Assembly (NCBI RefSeq): GCF_003046795.1
Contig: NZ_PZKN01000012.1
Span: forward strand, 1-64,000
DNA: 64,000 bases
Direction of reading: 5' to 3'
From: Desulfonatronum sp. SC1
GTDB taxonomy: Bacteria; Desulfobacterota; Desulfovibrionia; Desulfovibrionales; Desulfonatronaceae
In this document: positions 56,094 to 64,000 of the stretch, in pieces
Numbering within the stretch: position 1 is the stretch's first letter
Layout of the letters: each line of letters opens with the position of its first letter
The notes under the pieces: model-generated
The model's database searches: none
Seen by the model: the letters and a program-made list of their open reading frames with translations, nothing else
Told to the model about the DNA's origin: nothing
Program-made: the position numbers and the translations under genes

Positions 56094-57289
56094 TCGCTTC
56101 TGCCTCCCGGAACGTCATTGTCATGGGGCGGCGTCGGCTCCGGACGCAATCCCAGCATAAGGTCCCCATCGAGCTCCCGGACCCAGCTGGTCCGCCAGGA
56201 CCAGGCATCGGCCATTCGTGGAACCTCGGCTCCGGACAGCAAGGGCACGGCACGGACATCGCCCAGAGTCTTGGATGCCAGAAACAGCCACCACTCGCCC
56301 ACCAGCCCAGCGGCGATCACATGCTGGGCCAATCCGCCCCCGCCCTCGCACAACACGTCCATCACGCCAAGCTCGGAGCGCAGCCGTGTCAGACAGGCCT
56401 CCAGGTCGACATGGTCACCGCTTCCGGCCCCCCATACACGAACTCCAAGGGCGCACAGCCGTTCAGCCGCCGGGCTTTGCGACGCGGCCTCGGTGGTCCA
56501 GAAAATGGTTTCTCCTGGGCGCTCACGCAACAGATAAAAATTTGCAGCAGGATCAGGCAATTTGGAACCCACTACGATGGCCAAGGGTTGGGTTCGCTGG
56601 TTCGTCACCTGGTCCGGCGGTCGGTCGGCTTCGGAGAGACGACAGGTCAGCCGGGGATCATCCGCCCGGAAGGTGCCCGCCCCGACCATCACGGCCCCGA
56701 CCCGACTCCGCAGAGCGTGGACCTTTTCCCGGGATTGGGCGTTGCTGATCCACTGGGAATCTCCGGAACGAGTGGCGATCCGACCGTCCAGGGTGCAGGC
56801 CAGCTTGAGATACAGGTAGGGAAGCGGAGAGTCGATCCAGGTCCGGAAGTCCGCGATCAGGTCCCGACAGTCCTGTTCGGCCACCCCGGCGACAACTTGA
56901 ACGCCGCTGTCCCGCAAATGGGCGATGCCGCCCCCAATCACCCTTGGATTGGGGTCAGCCGTTCCTACCACGACCCGCCTGATGCCAGCTTGGAGAATGG
57001 CCTGGGTGCAGGGAGGAGTGCGCCCGGTATGATTGCAGGGCTCCAAGGTCACCCACAGGATGCACTCCTTCGGATCGATCCCTTGCAGTGCGGCGTCTTG
57101 CAAGACCTCCACTTCGGCATGGGGCAGCCCCGGTCCGCGGTGATGCCCCTGGGCCACGATCCGGCCGTCTCGGGTCAGCACCGCGCCGACGCACGGATTG
57201 GGAGCAGTCCGGCCCTTGCCCTGCTCGGCCAGGGCCACGGCCTGGAGCATGATCTTCTCGGCGTCGTCAGGAAGAGCAAAGCTGTTCAA
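56078..57289 (-). CDS. ribD: Bifunctional riboflavin deaminase / reductase
   Basis: A 403-residue enzyme. The N-terminal deaminase has the zinc ligands in [10 protein letters not shown] and [13 protein letters not shown]. The C-terminal reductase contains [20 protein letters not shown], and [21 protein letters not shown] near its end. It starts within the end of the dCMP deaminase gene (23-base overlap) and ends within ribE, so the rib genes are tightly coupled. No FMN riboswitch is possible directly upstream, since coding sequence is continuous. Confidence 0.94.
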   Translation of the reverse strand: MNSFALPDDAEKIMLQAVALAEQGKGRTAPNPCVGAVLTRDGRIVAQGHHRGPGLPHAEVEVLQDAALQGIDPKECILWVTLEPCNHTGRTPPCTQAILQAGIRRVVVGTADPNPRVIGGGIAHLRDSGVQVVAGVAEQDCRDLIADFRTWIDSPLPYLYLKLACTLDGRIATRSGDSQWISNAQSREKVHALRSRVGAVMVGAGTFRADDPRLTCRLSEADRPPDQVTNQRTQPLAIVVGSKLPDPAANFYLLRERPGETIFWTTEAASQSPAAERLCALGVRVWGAGSGDHVDLEACLTRLRSELGVMDVLCEGGGGLAQHVIAAGLVGEWWLFLASKTLGDVRAVPLLSGAEVPRMADAWSWRTSWVRELDGDLMLGLRPEPTPPHDNDVPGGRSECSPA

Positions 57290-57713
57290 AGCGCACTCCT
57301 GCCTCGCGCAGCATGTTCACGGCCAGATCGTCGGGGTACCCCTGTTCGAAAAAGATCGCCTCCACTCCGCAGTTGATCAACATTTTCGTGCAGATCAGAC
57401 ACGGCTGAGTGGTGCAGTAAATCTGCGCGCCTTCCAGTCGAACCCCGTGGGTGGCGGCCTGGATGATCACGTTCTGCTCGGCGTGCAGCCCCCGGCACAG
57501 CTCATGTCGCTGACCCGACGGAATCCCCATCTGTTCCCGCAGGCAACCGATGTCCAGGCAATGTTCCAGCCCGGCCGGAGCGCCGTTGTATCCCGTGGCC
57601 AGGATCCGTTTGCCCTGGACGGCCAACGCCCCGACCTTGCGCCGCAGACAGGTGGACCGTTCAGCCACCAGTTTGGCGATACCCATGAAGTATTCCGGCC
57701 ACGGCAGTCGCAT
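57267..57713 (-). CDS. Deoxycytidylate deaminase (ComEB-like)
   Basis: A 148-residue zinc deaminase forming dUMP from dCMP. HAEQNVI and [16 protein letters not shown] supply the zinc-binding His and Cys residues and the catalytic Glu; the extra cysteines in the middle ([20 protein letters not shown]) are typical of dCMP deaminases. ATG at 57711-57713 is preferred, with AAGGGA eleven bases upstream; a TTG nine codons earlier is the alternative. It opens the rib cluster. Confidence 0.9.
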   Translation of the reverse strand: MRLPWPEYFMGIAKLVAERSTCLRRKVGALAVQGKRILATGYNGAPAGLEHCLDIGCLREQMGIPSGQRHELCRGLHAEQNVIIQAATHGVRLEGAQIYCTTQPCLICTKMLINCGVEAIFFEQGYPDDLAVNMLREAGVRFEQLCSS

Positions 57714-57849
57714 CAGGTAGAGTTTCCCTTGAATTTCCAAAAGATAAAGACAATAGTCAAAAAAATAGGGCGTTGACTGCCTTAATTTACCGTTTTTGCC
57801 CTGCCTGCGCTTTACGCTCCGCGAGAGTGGGCCGGAGGCATGTCAAAAT

Positions 57850-57899
57850 GGTGGGACAGGCATCTTGCCTGTCCGTGCAGGCAGGATGCCTGCACCACC
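57850..57899. repeat. Hairpin repeat downstream of glyA
   Basis: GGTGGGACAGGCATCTTGCC (57850-57869) and GGCAGGATGCCTGCACCACC (57880-57899) are nearly complementary and can fold into one long hairpin; each arm also has internal symmetry (CAGGCAT and ATGCCTG). Repeats of this sort are common between genes in several bacterial phyla. There is no T-run, so it is probably not a terminator, though it could mark the 3' end of glyA mRNA. Confidence 0.6.
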
Positions 57900-57921
57900 C
57901 ACATACCCCTTAACTCCCGAT

Positions 57922-59166
<1,245 letters not shown>

Positions 59167-59297
59167 GGCAGTTCTCCGGGGATTGAATTAGCGATGGCGT
59201 ACCCCGGCTTCACGGGAAGCCGGAAGAATGCGCGAACGAAGAGGCCGGACGGCGGCGGGCAGGGATACGAATCGAATCCGGCCACCCGCCGCTTCGA

Positions 59298-60542
59298 CTA
59301 ACCGTCCCAGCGTTTGTATAGGATAGTGGCGTTGGTACCGCCGAAACCGAAGGAATTGCAAAGCACGTATCGGACATCGGCCTTCCTGGAGCCGTCGGTG
59401 ACGTAGTCCAGATCGCATTCCGGATCCGGCTCGACCATGTTGATGGTCCCGGGAATCATGCCGTGAAGCAGGGTCAGGACCGAAAAAACGCTCTCCACCC
59501 CGCCAGCCGCGCCGAGCAGGTGGCCGATCATGGACTTGTTGCCGGTGATGGCGATGGAGGCGGCATGCTTGCCGAAAACTCTCTTGATGGCCCGGGTCTC
59601 GGTGATGTCGTTAAGCTTGGTGGAGGTACCGTGGGCGTTGATGTGGTCCACCTCCTCCGGAGAGATCCCGGCTTCGTCCAGGGCGGCCCGCATGGCCAGG
59701 GACATGCCGGAGCCGTCCTCGTCCGGGGCGGTGATATGAAAGGCGTCGCCCGAAGCTCCGTAGCCCACCACCTCGGCCAGAATATTCGCCCCTCGGGCCT
59801 GGGCGTGCTCCAGGGTTTCCAGGAGCAGCAGGCCGCAGCCTTCGCCCATGACGAATCCGTCCCGACTGTTCTCAAAAGGCCTTGAGGCCAGTTGCGGTTC
59901 GTCGTTGCGGGTGGACAGAGCCTTGAGGGCGTTGAACCCGGCCATGGCCAAGGGCGTCAGGCAGGCCTCGGTTCCGCCGCAAATGGCCGCATCCGCCCGG
60001 CCCAGGAGCAGTTCGGAAAAAGCCGTGCCGATGGAGTGCAGCCCCGAGGCGCAGGCCGAAGTGGTGACCAGATTGTTGCCTTTGGCCCCGGTAAAGATGG
60101 ACACCTGCCCGGAAGCCATGTTGGCGATCAGGGATGGAATGAAAAACGGGGAAATTTTCCGCGGCCCGCTTTTGAGCAGGGTGGCCTGGGAACGCTCCAG
60201 GGCGTCCAGCCCGCCGATGCCGCATCCGATGATCGCGGCGGTTCGATGCGCTCGCTCAGCGGGGATCGTCCAGTCGGCGTCCTCCAGGAGCATCTTGGCG
60301 GCGGCCACGGCAAACTGCGCGAACAGTTCCATCCGTCGGGTCTGTTTGGCCGGCATGTATTTCTCCGGATCAAACCCCTTGACCTCTCCAGCTATCTTGG
60401 TTGCGTGATCCTTGGCGTCGAAGCGGGTCAACGGGGCGATGCCCGACTCCCCCTTGATCAACCGTTCCCAACTGGTCCGTGCGTCCACGCCTAAGGGTGT
60501 GACCGCCGAAATACCGGTGACGACTACTCTTTTTCTGGACAT
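59298..60542 (-). CDS. fabF: 3-oxoacyl-ACP synthase II
   Basis: A 414-residue condensing enzyme of fatty acid elongation. The catalytic triad is Cys in TTSACASGLHS, His in INAHGTSTKLND and His in MIGHLLGAAGG; the glycine-rich GFGGTN is at the C-terminus. It follows acpP by 111 bases, the usual order in this cluster. Confidence 0.96.
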   Translation of the reverse strand: MSRKRVVVTGISAVTPLGVDARTSWERLIKGESGIAPLTRFDAKDHATKIAGEVKGFDPEKYMPAKQTRRMELFAQFAVAAAKMLLEDADWTIPAERAHRTAAIIGCGIGGLDALERSQATLLKSGPRKISPFFIPSLIANMASGQVSIFTGAKGNNLVTTSACASGLHSIGTAFSELLLGRADAAICGGTEACLTPLAMAGFNALKALSTRNDEPQLASRPFENSRDGFVMGEGCGLLLLETLEHAQARGANILAEVVGYGASGDAFHITAPDEDGSGMSLAMRAALDEAGISPEEVDHINAHGTSTKLNDITETRAIKRVFGKHAASIAITGNKSMIGHLLGAAGGVESVFSVLTLLHGMIPGTINMVEPDPECDLDYVTDGSRKADVRYVLCNSFGFGGTNATILYKRWDG

Positions 60543-60653
60543 GCTTCCACCTTGACTTGTCCGGCTGACGGGAAAAAAACGAGCGCCCCGTGATCGTGCC
60601 GAAGCGGATCACAAGACGCCCGAAACACCTAGCGGCTGCCTCGGAGAACCGGA

Positions 60654-60887
60654 TCAGGCGACCTTGGACTGAATATAGGCCAACGCGTCCTTGACCTTGG
60701 TCATTTTCTGAGCGTCTTCATCATCGATTTCAACGCCGAACTCCTCTTCCATGGCCATGATCAATTCAGTCAGATCCAGGGAGTCAGCGCCCAGGTCGTC
60801 GACAAAGGCCGCATCCGGAGTCACTTGGTCGGCGGAAACACCGAGCTGATCGATAATAATTTTTTTGACCTTTTCTTCCATTGACAT
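60654..60887 (-). CDS. acpP: Acyl carrier protein
   Basis: A 77-residue acidic protein starting [17 protein letters not shown], with AAGGAG nine bases upstream. The serine that takes the phosphopantetheine arm is in [15 protein letters not shown]. It carries the growing acyl chain for FabG, FabF and FabH, which flank it. Confidence 0.97.
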   Translation of the reverse strand: MSMEEKVKKIIIDQLGVSADQVTPDAAFVDDLGADSLDLTELIMAMEEEFGVEIDDEDAQKMTKVKDALAYIQSKVA

Positions 60888-60978
60888 GATTGTTCTCCTT
60901 CCAGCTGAAAAAAGTAAGTGGTTTGTTTGCTTCTTCCGCACCGTACAGCGGAATACGGTCCATGACGAACGTCGTCCT

Positions 60979-61722
60979 CTACATGTACATGCCGCCCGTC
61001 ACGCCGATCACTTGGCCGGTGATGTACCCGGCACTCTCGGACGCCAAAAAAGCGACGGAGTCGGCGATCTCTTCGGCTTGGCCGAAGCGACGCATGGGTA
61101 TCCGTTCCATGTAGACGTTTTGAATCTCTTCGGACAAGCCCGAGGTCATGTCCGTGTCGATGAATCCCGGAGCAACAGCGTTGACCGTGATCCCCCGCGA
61201 GGCCAATTCCTGGGCAGCGGACTTGGTCAGCCCGATCAGCCCGGCCTTGGATGCCGCGTAGTTGGCCTGCCCGGCGTTGCCCATTTGGCCGACAACCGAC
61301 GAGATGTTGATGATCCGCCCATAGCGCTGACGAATCATGAGCTTGGCCGCTTCCTGGAGGCAGACGAAGCTTCCGGTCAGGTTGACGCGCAGGACCGCTT
61401 CCCAGTCCGCCGGTTTCATCCGGATGATCAGGTTGTCCTTGGTCATTCCGGCGTTGTTCACCAGCACCTCCAGACGAACCTTGTCCTTGACGTGCTCCTG
61501 AAAAAAGGCGGAAACCGCCTGGGCGTCCCCAACGTCCAACCGAAACGCCTTGGCCTTGCCGCCGCGGGATTCGATGGCCGCCTGAACGGCCTCGGCCAGT
61601 TCCGGCTTGCTGACATAGGTCAGGTAGACCTGATATCCGTCCTGGGCCAGCCGCAAAGCCGCGGCCCGGCCAATCCCCCTGGAAGCCCCGGTGACCAGGG
61701 CGGTCTTGATCAATTCGCTCAT
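60979..61722 (-). CDS. fabG: 3-oxoacyl-ACP reductase
   Basis: A 247-residue short-chain dehydrogenase using [21 protein letters not shown] is the cofactor-binding motif, [11 protein letters not shown] stabilises the fold, and the catalytic serine, tyrosine and lysine are in [23 protein letters not shown]. It lies between fabH (30 bases) and acpP (91 bases). Confidence 0.95.
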   Translation of the reverse strand: MSELIKTALVTGASRGIGRAAALRLAQDGYQVYLTYVSKPELAEAVQAAIESRGGKAKAFRLDVGDAQAVSAFFQEHVKDKVRLEVLVNNAGMTKDNLIIRMKPADWEAVLRVNLTGSFVCLQEAAKLMIRQRYGRIINISSVVGQMGNAGQANYAASKAGLIGLTKSAAQELASRGITVNAVAPGFIDTDMTSGLSEEIQNVYMERIPMRRFGQAEEIADSVAFLASESAGYITGQVIGVTGGMYM

Positions 61723-61752
61723 GTCGTCAGTCCCGTCGTCTTGATAATCGAT

Positions 61753-62736
61753 TCAGTATTGCAACAATGCCGCGGCCCAGTTCAATCCGCCGCCGAAGGC
61801 CGTCAACATAACTTTGCTTCCCGGGGGAATCAATGCCTTTTCTTGAGCTTCGGCCAGGGCGAGGGGAATGGAGGCCGCGGAGGTGTTGCCGTATTTTTCG
61901 ATGTTCACGAACACCTTGTCCATGGGAACGTCCAGTCGGCCGGCAAGGGATTCGATGATCCTGATGTTGGCCTGATGCGGAACGACAAGGTCGATGTCCG
62001 AAGGGGTCAAACCGTTCTTTTCCAGTATCTGTTGACAGATGGCGGCCATGGAACGCACGGCGTGCTTGAAGATCTCCCGGCCCTGCATCTGAACGAAAAA
62101 ATCCTCGGACACGGTCTGGCCGAGCTTCATCGGAGTCGCCGACCCGCCGCCGCGAACCACCAGTAAATCACTGAACGACCCATCGCCGTCCAAGAGCACG
62201 TCCAGCACTTCCGCGCTGCCCTGGGAAGGCTTGCCCGTGACCACCGCGGCCCCGGCTCCGTCGCCGAACAGAACGCAGGTTCCGCGATCCTCCCAGTTCA
62301 GGCGCGAAGAAATCACTTCGCTGCCGACAACGAGGACCATGGCCTCGGGATACAAAGCGACAAAAGCTCGTGCGGTCTCCAAAGCGAAGAGGAAACCGGA
62401 GCAGGCCGCCGAGACGTCCATGGCCATGCCCCGGGGAATGCCCAGCTTTTCACGCAGGATGTAGGCCGTGGAGGGAATGTAGGCGTCTGGAGAAAAGGTG
62501 GCCACCAGGACGTGGGTCACGTCCGTCGCGGCAACTTTGGCGTCCTCCAGCGCTCGTTTGGCGGCTTCGACGCCCAGCATGGAACAGGATTGTCCGGGCT
62601 CGGCGATCCGTCGCTCCCTGATTCCCGTCCGGCTGACGATCCATTCATCGTTGGTGTCCACGAAGCGTTGCAGGTCGATGTTGGTCACCACCCGCTCAGG
62701 AGCAAAGGCCCCGGTTCCGATAATATGTGCCGACAT
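61753..62736 (-). CDS. fabH: 3-oxoacyl-ACP synthase III
   Basis: A 327-residue enzyme that starts fatty acid synthesis from acetyl-CoA and malonyl-ACP. The start MSAHIIGTGAFAPERVVTN is chosen by family length, though no good ribosome-binding site precedes it and the frame extends 46 codons upstream. The catalytic Cys is in SAACSGFLFALE, the His in VVPHQANIRI and the Asn in KYGNTSAASIP. It follows plsX by 100 bases. Confidence 0.94.
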   Translation of the reverse strand: MSAHIIGTGAFAPERVVTNIDLQRFVDTNDEWIVSRTGIRERRIAEPGQSCSMLGVEAAKRALEDAKVAATDVTHVLVATFSPDAYIPSTAYILREKLGIPRGMAMDVSAACSGFLFALETARAFVALYPEAMVLVVGSEVISSRLNWEDRGTCVLFGDGAGAAVVTGKPSQGSAEVLDVLLDGDGSFSDLLVVRGGGSATPMKLGQTVSEDFFVQMQGREIFKHAVRSMAAICQQILEKNGLTPSDIDLVVPHQANIRIIESLAGRLDVPMDKVFVNIEKYGNTSAASIPLALAEAQEKALIPPGSKVMLTAFGGGLNWAAALLQY

Positions 62737-62836
62737 AGTCACGACCGCGCGCTGATGCGCGAAAAAAGTGAAAGGTAAGAAGACACAGGGAGAGTGACCG
62801 CGCGCTGAAACCTTCCGGAAGGATATGCAAAGGGCC

Positions 62837-64000
62837 TCAACTGACCACGCCGGGAGCTTCCTGCCCGAACTCACGTTCCGAGCCTTGATGCACCGTTAAA
62901 CCCTGGGCTGGCGACTGTTCCGAGGCCTGATCGGCGACCCGACTCAAAAGGCCTTGCCCATTGTTCGACGACGGGGTTGTTCCAGTCCGACTGAGCTGAA
63001 CGATATCCCGATTCTTGGCCAGTTCTTGCGCCAAATGGTCGTTGGAACGATTCCGCACGAAGGTCGCGGCCATGTGGATCGCGCTGCTCAAGGCCTTGGC
63101 GTTGGAGGCACCGTGACAGACGATTCCAATGCCCTTCAGACCCAACAGAGGTGCACCACCGTACTCGGCGTAGTCGATGCGCCGGGAAAAACGCCGCAGG
63201 GCCCCCTTGGCGAACAGGCACCCGCATTTGGACCAAAAACCGGCCAAGAGTTCCCGCTTCAGCAACCGGCCCAGAGAAACGGCCAAGCCTTCGCTCAACT
63301 TCAGGACCACGTTGCCCACGAACCCGTCGCAGACCACCACGTCCACGTCTCCGGTGAACACATCCCGGCCCTCGACGTTGCCCTTGAAGTTCAGGGAAGA
63401 TTTGCGCAGCAGATCAAAGGCCAGCTTGACTTGGGAATTACCCTTGCCCTCTTCCTCGCCGATGCTCATCAGGCCGACCCGGGGCTTAGGCACCCCCAGC
63501 ACGGACCTAGCCAGAACATCGGCCATCAAGGCGAACTGCAAGAGGTTGTGCGGCTTGCAGTCCACGTTGGCGCCCACGTCGATGAGCACCATGGGTTTTT
63601 TTTCCGTAGGCAGTATCCCGGCCAAAGCCGGGCGGTCGATGCCGTCGATCCTGCCGAGGATGAACATGCCGCAAGCCAGGGTTGCTCCGGAATTGCCGGC
63701 GCTGACCACGCCGTCGGCCCGTCCTTCCTTGACCAGTCGAAATGCGACCTGCACCGAACTGTTCTTTTTTCGGCGCAGGGCGTCCGAAGGCTTGTCCTGC
63801 ATCTCGATGACCTGTTCGGCATGCACTACCTCCACGTCGGCGTCCGTCGCCTTCGCGGTGGCCAACTCCGCTCGGATATCCGGCTCACGACCCACCAGGA
63901 TCACCCTGATGTCTTGCGTACGCAACGCATCCAGCGCACCGCGGATCACGACCGAGGGGCCAAAATCGCCCCCCATGGCGTCCACGGCGATGCAGGGCTT
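62837..64000 (-). CDS. plsX: Phosphate acyltransferase PlsX, 5' end outside window
   Basis: At least 387 residues; the frame runs off the right edge of the window and the start should be a few codons further on, because the first residues seen are KPCIAVDAMGGDFGP, the usual PlsX beginning. It converts acyl-ACP to acyl phosphate for phospholipid synthesis. SAGNSGATLACGMFILGRI and CDGFVGNVVLKLSEG are conserved. A polar C-terminal tail of about 50 residues, rich in Ser and Gln, is longer than usual. It begins the fab cluster with fabH downstream. Confidence 0.93.
   Translation of the reverse strand, partial: KPCIAVDAMGGDFGPSVVIRGALDALRTQDIRVILVGREPDIRAELATAKATDADVEVVHAEQVIEMQDKPSDALRRKKNSSVQVAFRLVKEGRADGVVSAGNSGATLACGMFILGRIDGIDRPALAGILPTEKKPMVLIDVGANVDCKPHNLLQFALMADVLARSVLGVPKPRVGLMSIGEEEGKGNSQVKLAFDLLRKSSLNFKGNVEGRDVFTGDVDVVVCDGFVGNVVLKLSEGLAVSLGRLLKRELLAGFWSKCGCLFAKGALRRFSRRIDYAEYGGAPLLGLKGIGIVCHGASNAKALSSAIHMAATFVRNRSNDHLAQELAKNRDIVQLSRTGTTPSSNNGQGLLSRVADQASEQSPAQGLTVHQGSEREFGQEAPGVVS

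Noticed and set aside
57714-57921. FMN riboswitch for the rib genes
   Set aside because: The space before the dCMP deaminase gene holds only a hairpin repeat and no RFN-like sequence; ribD itself begins inside a coding region.

Overview
The window is most like the chromosome of a GC-rich sulfate-reducing deltaproteobacterium of the order Desulfovibrionales. The evidence is a lactate-oxidation operon of the Desulfovibrio type, a pyruvate carboxylase / PEP synthase / biotin ligase cluster, an FMN alpha-hydroxy-acid dehydrogenase with a Cys-rich N-terminus, and a plsX-fabHG-acpP-fabF-glyA-rib-nusB-leuS gene order that I recall from Desulfovibrio. A Desulfonatronum-like genus is a guess that needs a database search. 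All calls were made by reading sequence and translations; nothing was searched.

Layout. (1) 1-5,000: an AT-rich accessory stretch with a few small minus-strand membrane proteins (zinc-ribbon protein, lipoprotein, superinfection-immunity-like/SHOCT protein, COG3671-like protein), a GC-rich block of unknown nature, and long spacers. (2) 5,098-16,090: a plus-strand lactate operon: permease, FAD D-lactate dehydrogenase and its Fe-S partner, phosphate acetyltransferase, acetate kinase, LutC, and a LutB-LutA fusion. It has a sigma-54-like element plus palindrome upstream and a strong terminator at the end. (3) 16,281-21,995: nitroreductase, COG2509 flavoprotein, phenylacetate-CoA ligase, ChaN-PDZ lipoprotein and MutM. 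(4) 26,417-22,009 (minus): rpsF-rpsR-rplI-dnaB followed by a second paaK and a DUF456 gene, with a good sigma-70 promoter. (5) 35,308-26,756 (minus): birA, pyruvate carboxylase and an enlarged PEP synthase. (6) 35,584-43,938: HD-GYP phosphodiesterase, MATE transporter, thioesterase, YqaA-like protein, cardiolipin synthase, a broken chemoreceptor gene and an alpha-hydroxy-acid dehydrogenase. (7) 47,797-44,254 (minus): radC, acylphosphatase, lon. (8) 64,000-48,184 (minus): plsX (partial), fabH, fabG, acpP, fabF, glyA, dCMP deaminase, ribD, ribE, ribBA, ribH, nusB, an unknown gene, leuS, a NucS-like nuclease gene and holA.

The metabolic genes fit together. Lactate is imported and oxidised to pyruvate by two unrelated Fe-S/flavin systems, and acetyl-CoA is converted to acetate with ATP gain by Pta and AckA. 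Pyruvate carboxylase (charged by BirA) and PEP synthase route pyruvate to biosynthesis. No pyruvate:ferredoxin oxidoreductase gene is in the window.

I see no convincing wholly new system. The most unusual items are: a family of inverted 6-bp-period repeats at three intergenic loci; a NucS-type nuclease with an N-terminal helix-turn-helix between leuS and holA; an AT-rich extra segment inside the lactate permease; a chemoreceptor pseudogene with two in-frame stops; a pyruvate carboxylase ending in a Cys-rich ribbon; and a terminator on the minus strand with no recognisable gene upstream.
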